26,278 bases of DNA, taken from Verrucomicrobia bacterium UBA1200. Its GTDB lineage: Bacteria > Verrucomicrobiota > Kiritimatiellia > RFP12 > UBA1067. How positions within the stretch are numbered: position 1 is the first letter of the stretch; each line of letters opens with the position of its first letter. The stretch lies in contig DBXY01000047.1 of assembly GCA_002309765.1 (NCBI GenBank), positions 317 to 26,594 on the forward strand, given 5' to 3'. The position numbers and the translations under genes are program-made. The notes beneath the pieces were generated by a model. That model was not told where the DNA came from, ran no database searches, and saw only the letters and a list, made by a program, of their open reading frames with translations. Below, piece after piece: positions 8,614 to 15,495 of this stretch.

Positions 8614-9069
8614 TTACTCGGCGTCGCTGACGATGGTGACCTTGAGGTTCTGGATGAGGTCGGCGTGAAGCTTGACCGGCACCTCGAACTCTCCGATCTC
8701 CTTAAAGGGCTCGTCCAGCTCGATCTGCGACTTGTCGAGGGCAATCTTGCCTTCGAGAGCGTTCAAGATATCCTGAACACCGACTGAACCGTACAGGCGG
8801 GTCTCGTCAACCGTCTTAGCCTTAATGGTGATTTCAGTCTTTGCCAACGTGGCGGCCTTTGCCTTCGCCTCGGCCAACTGGATGCGGGCTAACTCTTCGC
8901 GCTCCTTGCGGAGCTTTTCGAGGCGGCGCAGCGCATTTTTGGAGACGGGCGCGGCGAGATCCTGCGGGAGAAGGTAGTTGCGGGCGTAGCCGCCGGCCAC
9001 CTTAACCACGTCACCGGCCTTGCCGAGGAACTTTACATCAGACAACAGCAACAATTCAACGTGTGCCAT
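8614..9069 (-). CDS. rplI: 50S ribosomal protein L9
   Basis: The protein has 151 aa, the usual length for bL9, which spans the L1-stalk base and reaches out from the 50S subunit. The N-terminal domain carries the family signature (LLLSDVKFLGKAGDVVKVAGGYARNYLLP, residues about 6-34), followed by the long charged connecting helix and a C-terminal domain (TRLYGSVGVQDI, then LKVTIV). AAGGAG lies about 8 nt before the ATG. It is the last gene of the minus-strand cluster, 20 nt after rpsR, and runs into the bidirectional terminator. The order rpsF-ssb-rpsR-rplI is the classic bacterial arrangement. Confidence 0.97.
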   Translation of the reverse strand: MAHVELLLLSDVKFLGKAGDVVKVAGGYARNYLLPQDLAAPVSKNALRRLEKLRKEREELARIQLAEAKAKAATLAKTEITIKAKTVDETRLYGSVGVQDILNALEGKIALDKSQIELDEPFKEIGEFEVPVKLHADLIQNLKVTIVSDAE

Positions 9070-9089
9070 GATTAGACTCCTTTCGGGTT

Positions 9090-9347
9090 CTAGGCCAGCA
9101 GGCCCATGTTGCGGGCGCGGCGCACACCCCGTTTGATCTGCCGCTGCTGGGCGTTCGTCACGCCGGTGATGCGGGCGGGGATGATTTTGCCGAACTCGGT
9201 GACAAAACGGCGGAGCGTCTCGACATCGTTGATATCGACGATATCGTTGGGGTCGAGCGCAGGCTGGCGCTTAACGCGGCCCTGATTCATGTCGCGGTCG
9301 CGGTTCTCGCGGGCGGGACGGTTGCTGTTTCTCTTTTGCATAGCCAT
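9090..9347 (-). CDS. rpsR: 30S ribosomal protein S18
   Basis: The protein has 85 aa. It has the bS18 core (DINDVETLRRFVTEFGKIIPARITGVTNAQQRQIKRGVRRARNMGLL, here split by position: residues about 38-84), with the GKI-P-RITG and QQR motifs that contact 16S rRNA and S6. The N-terminal 30 residues are basic and lack zinc-ligand cysteines. GAGAGGA lies 8 nt before the ATG at 9347; a second ATG at 9341 would shorten it by two residues. It sits between ssb (33 nt upstream) and rplI, and S6 and S18 bind each other in the platform, which fits the shared operon. Confidence 0.96.
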   Translation of the reverse strand: MAMQKRNSNRPARENRDRDMNQGRVKRQPALDPNDIVDINDVETLRRFVTEFGKIIPARITGVTNAQQRQIKRGVRRARNMGLLA

Positions 9348-9380
9348 AATATCGATCCTCTCTCTAAAAAAGTTTCCGGG

Positions 9381-9848
9381 TTAGAAAGGCAAATCGTCCG
9401 GATCCTCGGTGACGGGGCCTGTCGGCGGCGTCGGGGGCGGAACCGGGCCGGGATTGCCAGGGGTGGCGGGGGCAGATTGGGCGGCGGCAGAGCCGGGAGC
9501 GGCATCGCCTTCGCGGCGGGAACCGACAAACTTAATCGCGTCGGCCCGGACGCGGAGACGGCTGCGCTTTTCGCCTTGCTGCGTAGTCCACTCGTCCATC
9601 TGGAGACGGCCCTCCACCAAAAGCGGGCTGCCCTTCTTGAAGTATTTGGCGCAGAACTCCGCTTGGCGGTCCCAAGCGACAACGTCAACGTAGCAAACCA
9701 CCTCGCGGTTTTCGCCGGAGGTGCGGTCGCGCCAAGTCTCGGAAAGGGCCAGACGGAGGTCGGCCACCTTGACACCCGACGGTGAGACGCGGATTTCCGG
9801 GTCTCGCGTGAGGTTGCCAATCAGAATGACTTTGTTGAACGATGCCAT
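9381..9848 (-). CDS. ssb: Single-stranded DNA-binding protein
   Basis: The protein has 155 aa. An OB-fold occupies residues 1 to about 110 (NKVILIGNLTRDPEIR at the start, then VDVVAWDRQAEFCAKYFKKG and LLVEGRLQMDEW). A disordered Pro/Ala/Gly-rich tail follows and ends in the acidic tip DPDDLPF, the conserved docking site for DNA repair and replication partners. It coats single-stranded DNA as a tetramer. It lies between rpsF (32 nt) and rpsR, the usual place. No convincing Shine-Dalgarno is visible ahead of the ATG, so translation may rely on coupling or an unstructured leader. Confidence 0.97.
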   Translation of the reverse strand: MASFNKVILIGNLTRDPEIRVSPSGVKVADLRLALSETWRDRTSGENREVVCYVDVVAWDRQAEFCAKYFKKGSPLLVEGRLQMDEWTTQQGEKRSRLRVRADAIKFVGSRREGDAAPGSAAAQSAPATPGNPGPVPPPTPPTGPVTEDPDDLPF

Positions 9849-9880
9849 GTCGGATTTACCAATCTTGCCGGGTTGGGGGG

Positions 9881-10282
9881 TTAGGCTTCCTCGCTCGCGG
9901 CGGGTTGCTCTTCCGCGGCGGCCTCGGCCTTGGCGGCTTTGGCGGCCTCGCGGGCCTTACGGACCTCGGCCTGGGCGGCGAGGCGCTTCTCAAGGCGCGG
10001 GTCAACCACGTTGAACTGCACGCGGAAAACCTCCTCCATCAGGCGGTAGCGGGCGTTAAGCGGGGCGATGTTGGCGGGATCAAGCTCGAAACGGAGCTTG
10101 ACATACACGCCGCAATCCCGCTTGTGCATCGGGCGGGCAAAAGTCTTTTTGCCGATAATCTCGGTCTCGAGCACCTTACCAGAAAGGCGGGTGATTTCGT
10201 TCGCCGCCTTTTCGACCTGGGCGTCCAGGACGTCATCCTTCGCCGTGGCGGCGAAGATATACAAGCCAGTGTACGTTTTCAT
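9881..10282 (-). CDS. rpsF: 30S ribosomal protein S6 with Ala/Lys/Glu tail
   Basis: The protein has 133 aa. Residues 1 to about 98 form the ferredoxin-like bS6 domain (KTYTGLYIFAA start, GKKTFARPMHKRDCGVY, then LMEEVFRVQF). A tail of about 35 residues of Ala, Lys and Glu follows, longer than in most bS6. The ATG at 10282 overlaps the pth stop codon (ATGA), so its translation is probably coupled to pth. It assembles with S18 in the small-subunit platform. Confidence 0.96.
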   Translation of the reverse strand: MKTYTGLYIFAATAKDDVLDAQVEKAANEITRLSGKVLETEIIGKKTFARPMHKRDCGVYVKLRFELDPANIAPLNARYRLMEEVFRVQFNVVDPRLEKRLAAQAEVRKAREAAKAAKAEAAAEEQPAASEEA

Positions 10283-10893
10283 GTGGAAATTCCATTCTCA
10301 CTTTCCGGTTTCGGCGGTGGCGCGTCGGGCGTCCAGCCGTTGTACCGGTTCATTGCTGAATCCAAACCTTCTTCCAACAGGAGTTGCACCGCGTCGGCGG
10401 CGATCTGCTCGGCCCCGCGAACGGTCTCCCAGCGCTCGGCGTCGAACTTGCCCAACACATGGTCAACCAGAGTGCCACGGGTTTGCCTGCCCATGCCCAG
10501 CCTGACCCTTGCGAAAGCATCGGTACCGATCGAGCCGATGAGACTCGCCAGCCCGTTGTGCCCGCCGGCGCTGCCGCCGGGGCGGATCCGCAGCCTGCCC
10601 AGGGGCAGGTTCACGTCATCCAGCACCACGGTCAAGTCCGCCGGGGAACCGCCGAAGTAAGCCATCAGCGGCGCCACGCTGGTTCCGCTCAGGTTCATGA
10701 ACGTCTGGGGCTTCACCAGCATCAGGGCTTCGCCCGCGAATTGGGCGCGGGCAGTCAGGGCGTGAAACTTGGAACTGTTCTTCCAGGCGGCTCCCAGCCT
10801 TTCGGCCAGCAGGTCAACCACGTCGAAGCCCACGTTATGCGGCGTCCGCTCGTAGTCCCGTCCCGGGTTTCCCAGTCCCGCAATCACCTTCAC
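10279..10893 (-). CDS. pth: Peptidyl-tRNA hydrolase
   Basis: The protein has 204 aa. It releases tRNA from prematurely dropped peptidyl-tRNA. All family motifs are present: GLGNPG (6-11), TPHNVGF with catalytic His19, KPQTFMNLSG with Asn67, LDDVNLPLG with Asp92, and GGSAGGHNGL. The C-terminus carries a short Pro-rich extension (DAPPPKPESENGIST). The start is GTG at 10893, supported by a strong GGGAGGTG about 8 nt upstream, which lies directly after the rplY stop. It overlaps rpsF by 4 nt. The rplY(ctc)-pth pairing is widespread in bacteria. Confidence 0.97.
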   Translation of the reverse strand: MKVIAGLGNPGRDYERTPHNVGFDVVDLLAERLGAAWKNSSKFHALTARAQFAGEALMLVKPQTFMNLSGTSVAPLMAYFGGSPADLTVVLDDVNLPLGRLRIRPGGSAGGHNGLASLIGSIGTDAFARVRLGMGRQTRGTLVDHVLGKFDAERWETVRGAEQIAADAVQLLLEEGLDSAMNRYNGWTPDAPPPKPESENGIST

Positions 10894-10910
10894 GCGGCCA
10901 GCACCTCCCG

Positions 10911-11585
10911 TTATTTCTTCTTCGAGTTAGCGTCAGCCGCCGGGGCTTCCTCTTCCTTCTTGCCCTTGGCGATGACTTCGGGCTCGGCGGCGGCTTCATC
11001 CGTCGCGACGGGCTCTTCCTCTTCCTTAACGCTCTGGACGGTTGCGACCGCCATGCGTTCCTTACCAATCACCAAAGTGTACTTGGCATCCAGCGGGATT
11101 TCGCGGGCGAACAGGGAATCGCCCAGCTTCAGACCGGAGACGTCAACGGTGAACTCCTCCACGACATCGGCGGGGAGGCACTCAACTTCGATATGGCGCA
11201 CCAACTGCTGGAGGATGCCGCCGTCCTGCTTGACGCCGATTGGATCGCCGACGAGACGGATCGGGACCTGGACACGGATCTTGACGTTCATGTTGACCTC
11301 GCCGAAATCGGCGTGGATCGGGTCGCCGGTCAAGACGTCGAGTTGGATCTCGCGCATCAAAGCGTGGATCGACTGTCCGTTAATGTCGAGCTTAAGCAGC
11401 AACTGCTCATCGCCGTGGCGCTTCAGGAGGGCCTTAAAGTCGTGCTGGTTGAGTTTCAGCAGCATCGTGTCGCCCCCGATGCGGTTCATAGCCGCCGGGA
11501 CATAGCCGGCCCGGCGTAAACGGCCTGCGGCGCCGGACCCTTTCTCGGTCCGCTCCTCGGCCTTGATAATGATCTCTTCAGACAT
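10911..11585 (-). CDS. rplY: 50S ribosomal protein L25, long CTC form
   Basis: The protein has 224 aa when started at MSEEIIIKAEER. The open frame reaches up to 11651 but that added segment does not resemble the family. Residues 1 to about 90 are the 5S-rRNA-binding L25 domain (GAAGRLRRAGYVPA, then DFKALLKRHG and MREIQLDVLTGDPIHADF). Residues about 95-185 are the TL5/CTC C-terminal beta domain (IPLDAKYTLVIG, VATVQ). The last 40 residues are Ala/Glu/Lys low complexity. The Shine-Dalgarno is weak (GAAAGAAA). It lies 132 nt downstream of prs and 17 nt upstream of pth, the same order as the prs-ctc-pth cluster of many bacteria. Confidence 0.94.
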   Translation of the reverse strand: MSEEIIIKAEERTEKGSGAAGRLRRAGYVPAAMNRIGGDTMLLKLNQHDFKALLKRHGDEQLLLKLDINGQSIHALMREIQLDVLTGDPIHADFGEVNMNVKIRVQVPIRLVGDPIGVKQDGGILQQLVRHIEVECLPADVVEEFTVDVSGLKLGDSLFAREIPLDAKYTLVIGKERMAVATVQSVKEEEEPVATDEAAAEPEVIAKGKKEEEAPAADANSKKK

Positions 11586-11717
11586 TTCGTTTCTTTCGTT
11601 GTGGCTCAGGCATCGCCCGCTGCCGCGGCGCGTCCGGAAACTTCGGGGCAACCCTCCCCTCCGCTTTGGAACGCCCGGCCCGGCTCCCGCCCTTTGCCGG
11701 TGTTAACGTCCGTCCGC

Positions 11718-12662
11718 TCAGTGGTTGAACAGCGAGCTGATGGACTCGTCATTGTGGATTCTGCGGATGGCCTCTCCGAAGACGTTCGCCACGGAAAGAA
11801 CCTTGATCTGCACCGGCAACTTGGTGGAAAGCAGGTCTTCCCGGAGCAGGATGGTGTCGGTCACCACCAGCTCGGTCAGGTCGGTGCTGGCCGCCAGGCG
11901 CTCCATGCCTTTGTCCGTCAAGGGAGCGTGGGTGACCGCCGCCCGGATGGTGGCGGCTCCGTGCTCCTTGAGGATTTTGGCTGCTGCGCACAGCGTACCG
12001 CAGGTCGTGGTCATGTCATCAATCATGATCACGTCACAACCTTCAACGTTTCCAACCACGCTGAAGGCATCCACCTCCGCGTCTCCCATGCGCTGCTTCG
12101 CCACAATCGCCAGGCCCGTGCCCAGCAATTGCGAGTAAGCGTAAGCCGTTTTTGCCCCTCCGGTATCGGGCGACACGACCAACGGCTTGTTCAGCTTAAG
12201 CTCTCGCAGGTAGTTCACCAATACCGGCGAGGCGTGCAGGTGATCGACGGGAATATCAAAAAATCCTTGAATCTGCTGGGCGTGGAGGTCCATGGTGAGG
12301 ACACGGTCCGCGCCGGCGGCCACCAGCAGATTGGCCACCAGTTTGGCGGTGATCGGGACCCGCGGCTGATCCTTGCGGTCCTGCCGCGCATAACCGTAAT
12401 AGGGGAGAACGGCGGTGATGCGGGCCGCCGAGCCGCGGCGCGCGGCGTCAATCATAATCAGCAGCTCCATCAGCATCTCGTTCGGGCGGCCGCAGACCGA
12501 CTGGACAATAAACACGTCCTTGCCGCGGATGTTGTCCACAATCTTCACGTGGATCTCGCCGTCCAGAAAACGGCGGATCTTGATGTCGCCAAGCTGGCAA
12601 CCCAAATACTGCGCGATTTTATCAGCCAACGGCTGGTTACCGGTACCCGAAAAAACGATCAT
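11718..12662 (-). CDS. prs: Ribose-phosphate pyrophosphokinase (PRPP synthase)
   Basis: The protein has 314 aa, full length for class I PRPP synthases. It makes PRPP from ribose 5-phosphate and ATP for purine, pyrimidine, NAD, His and Trp synthesis. Visible are the N-terminal FSGTGNQPLA start, the RRFLDGEIHVKI segment, the ATP-site block YYGYARQDRKDQPRVPITAK, the metal-binding DLHAQQIQGFF, and the PRPP loop IDDMTTTCGT at about residues 214-223. That loop has Cys where most homologues have Gly or Ala. GCGGAG lies about 10 nt before the ATG. The gene begins only 20 nt after the CCA end of tRNA-Gln and is probably transcribed with it. Confidence 0.96.
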   Translation of the reverse strand: MIVFSGTGNQPLADKIAQYLGCQLGDIKIRRFLDGEIHVKIVDNIRGKDVFIVQSVCGRPNEMLMELLIMIDAARRGSAARITAVLPYYGYARQDRKDQPRVPITAKLVANLLVAAGADRVLTMDLHAQQIQGFFDIPVDHLHASPVLVNYLRELKLNKPLVVSPDTGGAKTAYAYSQLLGTGLAIVAKQRMGDAEVDAFSVVGNVEGCDVIMIDDMTTTCGTLCAAAKILKEHGAATIRAAVTHAPLTDKGMERLAASTDLTELVVTDTILLREDLLSTKLPVQIKVLSVANVFGEAIRRIHNDESISSLFNH

Positions 12663-12682
12663 TTCAAAAAAACTCCGCTAAA

Positions 12683-12756
12683 TGGTTGCCCGGGGTGGAC
12701 TCGAACCACCTCAAACAGCGTCAAAGGCTGCTGTGCTGCCATTACACCACCGGGCA
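12683..12756 (-). tRNA. tRNA-Gln (anticodon UUG), CCA encoded
   Basis: On the minus strand the acceptor TGCCCGG (from 12756) pairs with CCGGGCA, followed by A and an encoded CCA at 12685-12683. The anticodon stem GCAGC/GCTGT closes the 7-nt loop CTTTGAC, giving anticodon TTG for the CAA codon. The T arm is GGTGG-TTCGAGT-CCACC and the D arm contains AATGGCAG. All cloverleaf parts are accounted for. It lies directly ahead of prs on the same strand. Confidence 0.95.
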
Positions 12757-12832
12757 TTTGCAAACCTCTCCGGAACGCGCGCCGGCCGCCAAAGGGAACC
12801 GGAAACGCTATTTCTCCCAAAAAGGAACAATT

Positions 12833-12861
12833 ATTTTGCAATAAGCGGCGAAAAAAGTCAA
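12833..12861 (-). promoter_or_regulatory. Possible promoter for tRNA-Gln and the prs cluster
   Basis: On the minus strand TTGACT (12861-12856) is followed after 17 nt by CAAAAT (12838-12833). The -10 match is only partial. It is the best candidate upstream of the tRNA and lies back to back with the adk promoter. Confidence 0.4.
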
Positions 12862-12894
12862 GAACAGACCGCGAAAAAAAAGTTCTTTTTGCGC

Positions 12895-12923
12895 TTGCTT
12901 TCCATAACCCGAAATGCTAAACT
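12895..12923 (+). promoter_or_regulatory. Extended -10 promoter for adk and the ribosomal operon
   Basis: TTGCTT (12895-12900), a 17-nt spacer, and TAAACT (12918-12923) preceded by TGC, an extended -10 element. The same architecture, with the identical TGCTAAACT, occurs ahead of rnfA. Confidence 0.65.
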
Positions 12924-12958
12924 TGTTTTTCCCATTTTAGCGGAGAAGGATTTTTTTG

Positions 12959-13609
12959 ATGAAAGTTGTCATACTTTTGGGTGCGCCCGGTTCGGGCAAA
13001 GGCACGGTGGCGTCGCGGCTGGCGGAGCAGGATTCGTCGCTCCGCCACGTTTCGAGCGGCGACCTGCTGCGTGACGCGGTGAAACGCCAAACCCCGGCCG
13101 GGGTGGAGGCGGAAGGCTACATGAAGCGCGGCGAGCTGGTTCCGGACGCGATCATCGCGCAGATGATCGGGGACCTGATGGCCGGCATCACCGGCGAGTG
13201 CACGCTGCTGCTGGACGGTTTCCCGCGCACCGTGGCGCAGGCGGAGATTCTTGACGGCACGATTTCCAAGTGCGGCGCGGAGTTGAAGGGCGCGATTCTT
13301 CTCGACGTCAGTGACGACATCATCGTGGAGCGCATCGCGGGGCGGCGCGGCTGCCCGAAGTGCGGCGCCGGCTACCACGTGACCGGCCTGCCCCCGAAAG
13401 TGGCCGGCATTTGCGACAAATGCGGCACCGCGCTGGTGATCCGCAAGGACGACAACCCCGAGACGGTGCAGAACCGTCTGGCGGTTTACAAGGCCCAGAC
13501 GCTGCCGCTGATCGACTTCTACCGCGGCCGCGGCCAACTTTCCTGCATTAAAGGCGGGATTGACCCGCTGGAGGTGATTGTGGCGAAAGCGAAGCAGGCG
13601 CTGGCATGA
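12959..13609 (+). CDS. adk: Adenylate kinase, zinc-LID type
   Basis: The protein has 216 aa. It interconverts AMP, ADP and ATP in the cytoplasm. The P-loop GAPGSGKGT is at 8-16, the AMP-binding segments include SSGDLLRDA and LLDGFPRT, and the LID carries a four-cysteine zinc site (C132, C135, C152, C155: CPKC and CDKC). I chose the ATG at 12959; a TTG one codon earlier is in frame, but AGAAGGA at 12944-12950 is 8 nt before the ATG. It overlaps map by ATGA. In many bacteria secY precedes adk; here a divergent tRNA-prs unit does, and adk has its own promoter. Confidence 0.97.
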   Translation: MKVVILLGAPGSGKGTVASRLAEQDSSLRHVSSGDLLRDAVKRQTPAGVEAEGYMKRGELVPDAIIAQMIGDLMAGITGECTLLLDGFPRTVAQAEILDGTISKCGAELKGAILLDVSDDIIVERIAGRRGCPKCGAGYHVTGLPPKVAGICDKCGTALVIRKDDNPETVQNRLAVYKAQTLPLIDFYRGRGQLSCIKGGIDPLEVIVAKAKQALA

Positions 13610-14355
13610 AGATCATCCTCAAAAACAAGGCCGAACTCGACGCGATGCGCGTCGCGGGGCGGCTGACCGGCCAGGTTCTGAAGCAGGTGGCGGAGGCGGT
13701 GACCCCCGGGATGACCACCGGCGAACTGGACGAGTTGACCCGTGAACTGATCAGGAAAACCGGCGGCACGCCGTCTTTCCTTAATTATAACGGGTATCCC
13801 GGGGCGATTTGCATTTCCATCAACGACGAGGTTATCCACGGCATCCCCGGCAAGAGGGTTGTGCTGCCGGGCGACATCGTGAGCCTTGACGTTGGGGTGT
13901 ACTATGACGGGTTCCACGGGGACAGCGCGCGCACCGTGATGGTGGGCGTGACGGACCCGGACGTGATCCGTCTGGTAGAGACAACAAGGGACGCGTTGGC
14001 GGCGGGTATCGCCGCGGCGCGGCCAGGCGGACATCTTTCCGACGTCTCCAACGCGGTCCAGCGGGTCGCGGAGGCGGCGGGATGTTCTGTCGTTCGGGAG
14101 TTTGTGGGGCACGGCGTGGGGCGTCACCTCCACGAAGATCCGCAGGTTCCGAACTACGGGGCGGCCGGGCACGGCCCCATCCTAAAGCCGGGGATGACCA
14201 TCGCGATTGAGCCGATGGTGAATCTCGGGCGGCCGGGGGTGGCGGTGCTCGACGACGACTGGACAGTGGTGACACGGGACGGGAAGCCGTCTGCGCACTT
14301 TGAGCACACCGTGGCCGTGCTTGAAGAAAAGGTGGAAGTTCTGACGCTGGCTTGA
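13606..14355 (+). CDS. map: Methionine aminopeptidase, type I
   Basis: The protein has 249 aa. It removes the initiator methionine from nascent proteins. The five metal ligands of the pita-bread fold are all present: D95 (SLDVGV), D106 (HGDSART), H169 (GHGVGRHLHE), E202 (IAIEPM) and E233 (HFEHTV), with spacing almost identical to the E. coli enzyme. SINDEVIHGIP carries the substrate-site His. The ATG overlaps the adk stop, so the two are translationally coupled. infA, which often follows map, is not present before rpmJ. Confidence 0.97.
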   Translation: MKIILKNKAELDAMRVAGRLTGQVLKQVAEAVTPGMTTGELDELTRELIRKTGGTPSFLNYNGYPGAICISINDEVIHGIPGKRVVLPGDIVSLDVGVYYDGFHGDSARTVMVGVTDPDVIRLVETTRDALAAGIAAARPGGHLSDVSNAVQRVAEAAGCSVVREFVGHGVGRHLHEDPQVPNYGAAGHGPILKPGMTIAIEPMVNLGRPGVAVLDDDWTVVTRDGKPSAHFEHTVAVLEEKVEVLTLA

Positions 14356-14379
14356 AAATTTCCAACTTTTCCATAGACA
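14352..14379 (+). promoter_or_regulatory. Weak candidate promoter before rpmJ
   Basis: TTGAAA (14352-14357) overlaps the map stop and is followed after 16 nt by TAGACA (14374-14379). A GC-rich hairpin (GGTCGCCG with CGGCGGCC, one wobble) lies between it and rpmJ. It could raise ribosomal-protein expression independently of adk-map, but the -10 is poor. Confidence 0.25.
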
Positions 14380-14430
14380 AAGGGTCGGTCGCCGCGGTTC
14401 GGCGGCCACTCTCAACAGAGGAATAGAGTC

Positions 14431-14544
14431 ATGAAAGTTCGTAGTTCTGTTCGACGCATGTGTGAGCGTTGCCGGATTATTCGGCGGAAGGGTGTAATTC
14501 GCGTCATTTGCACGAATCCCCGCCATAAACAGCGTCAGGGTTAA
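14431..14544 (+). CDS. rpmJ: 50S ribosomal protein L36
   Basis: A 37-aa protein, MKVRSSVRRMCERCRIIRRK followed by GVIRVICTNPRHKQRQG. The zinc ligands C11, C14, C27 and H32 of bL36 are all present. AGAGGAATAG provides the Shine-Dalgarno about 7 nt before the ATG. It lies 14 nt upstream of rpsM, the standard order in the alpha operon. Confidence 0.96.
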   Translation: MKVRSSVRRMCERCRIIRRKGVIRVICTNPRHKQRQG

Positions 14545-14558
14545 TTGGAGAAAGTACC

Positions 14559-14960
14559 ATGCCGAGATTGCTAGGTGTGGACGTTCCGGGCAAGAAGCGT
14601 ATTGAGTACGCGCTCCGGTACATTCACGGGATCGGCCCTTGCCGGGCCGGCGAGATTATCGAGAAGTGCGGGATCGACCCCGCCAAAAAGTCTGACGACC
14701 TCACTGCTGACGAGATTCGCCAGATTGTGACGTTCATTCAGGAAAACTACCGGGTGGAAGGTGACCTGCGCCGCGAGGTTTCGCAGAACATCCGCCGTCT
14801 GATCAGCATCGGCTCCTACCGGGGTCTCCGCCACAAACGGAGCCTGCCGGTCCGCGGCCAGCGCACCAAGACCAACGCCCGCACCCGCAAGGGCGCGAAG
14901 CGCACCGTTGGTGCCGTCCGCGACAAGGCCGTCCGCGCCGCCATGAAGGCGGGTAAGTAA
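14559..14960 (+). CDS. rpsM: 30S ribosomal protein S13
   Basis: The protein has 133 aa. It sits in the head of the 30S subunit and contacts P-site tRNA and the 50S bridge. The N-terminal GVDVPGKKRIEYALRYIHGIG, the ISIGSYRGLRHKRSLPVRGQRT block and the basic tail TNARTRKGAKRTVG are typical of uS13; the last 15 residues form a short Ala/Lys extension. GGAG lies 9 nt before the ATG. First of the rpsM-rpsK-rpsD-rpoA-rplQ run. Confidence 0.97.
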   Translation: MPRLLGVDVPGKKRIEYALRYIHGIGPCRAGEIIEKCGIDPAKKSDDLTADEIRQIVTFIQENYRVEGDLRREVSQNIRRLISIGSYRGLRHKRSLPVRGQRTKTNARTRKGAKRTVGAVRDKAVRAAMKAGK

Positions 14961-14991
14961 GCCACCCAAACCTCTATCAAGGTAGTAACGA

Positions 14992-15495
14992 ATGAGCGAC
15001 GAAGCAAAAGAAGCGAAAAAAGAAGAAGAAGCCGCCCCAATGTCCGAGCAGGATTTGGCGCGCAGCGAAGCAGCCGCAGTGCTGGCCGCCGGTGACGATA
15101 CGGCCAAGGGCGCGGTTGACCTGACGAAGAAAAAGGGCAAAACCAAGTCGATCCCCGCCGGGATCGCGTTTGTCCGTTCAACCTTTAACAATACTCAGGT
15201 GTCCATCACGGACGCCCGCGGCGGCGTGATTTCCTGGAGTTCGGCCGGTAAGACCGGGTTCAAGGGTTCGCGCAAGTCCACCGCGTTTGCCGCCACCACC
15301 GTGGCGAATGACGCGGCCCGCCAGGCGTACGCCAAGGGCATGCATGAGGTCGAAGTCCGGATCCAGGGCGCTGGCGCCGGCCGCGAGTCCGCGGTGCGCG
15401 CCATCCAGGCTGCCGGCATCCGCGTTACCGTCATCAAGGACTGCACCCCGATTCCCCACAATGGTTGCCGTCCCCGCAAACGGAGGAGAGTGTAA
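14992..15495 (+). CDS. rpsK: 30S ribosomal protein S11 with N-terminal extension
   Basis: The protein has 167 aa; most uS11 are about 130. The core begins at about residue 53 (IPAGIAFVRSTFNNTQVSI) and includes SSAGKTGFKGSRKSTAFAA, IQGAGAGRESAVRAI and the terminal TPIPHNGCRPRKRRRV, which lies near the mRNA exit and anti-Shine-Dalgarno. The first 52 residues are Lys/Glu/Ala-rich low complexity. The long start is favoured because AAGGTAG is correctly spaced before ATG 14992, while the internal Met17 has no such signal. Its TAA overlaps the rpsD ATG. Confidence 0.96.
   Translation: MSDEAKEAKKEEEAAPMSEQDLARSEAAAVLAAGDDTAKGAVDLTKKKGKTKSIPAGIAFVRSTFNNTQVSITDARGGVISWSSAGKTGFKGSRKSTAFAATTVANDAARQAYAKGMHEVEVRIQGAGAGRESAVRAIQAAGIRVTVIKDCTPIPHNGCRPRKRRRV

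Noticed and set aside
11585..11651. Upstream start for rplY
   Set aside because: The extra 22 residues are Arg/Ser-rich and unlike L25 N-termini; the family start is MSEEIIIKAEER.
11601..12920. 439-aa open frame on the plus strand
   Set aside because: It crosses prs and tRNA-Gln in antisense and has no domain signal.
8547..12942. CCATTTTAGCG occurring at the 8.5-kb terminator and again before adk
   Set aside because: An 11-mer shared by two unrelated contexts, one of them part of terminator arms; most likely chance.
15465..15494. Upstream start for rpsD
   Set aside because: It lies inside rpsK, while the ATG at 15495 has a well-spaced GGAGGA and begins exactly at the S4 homology.
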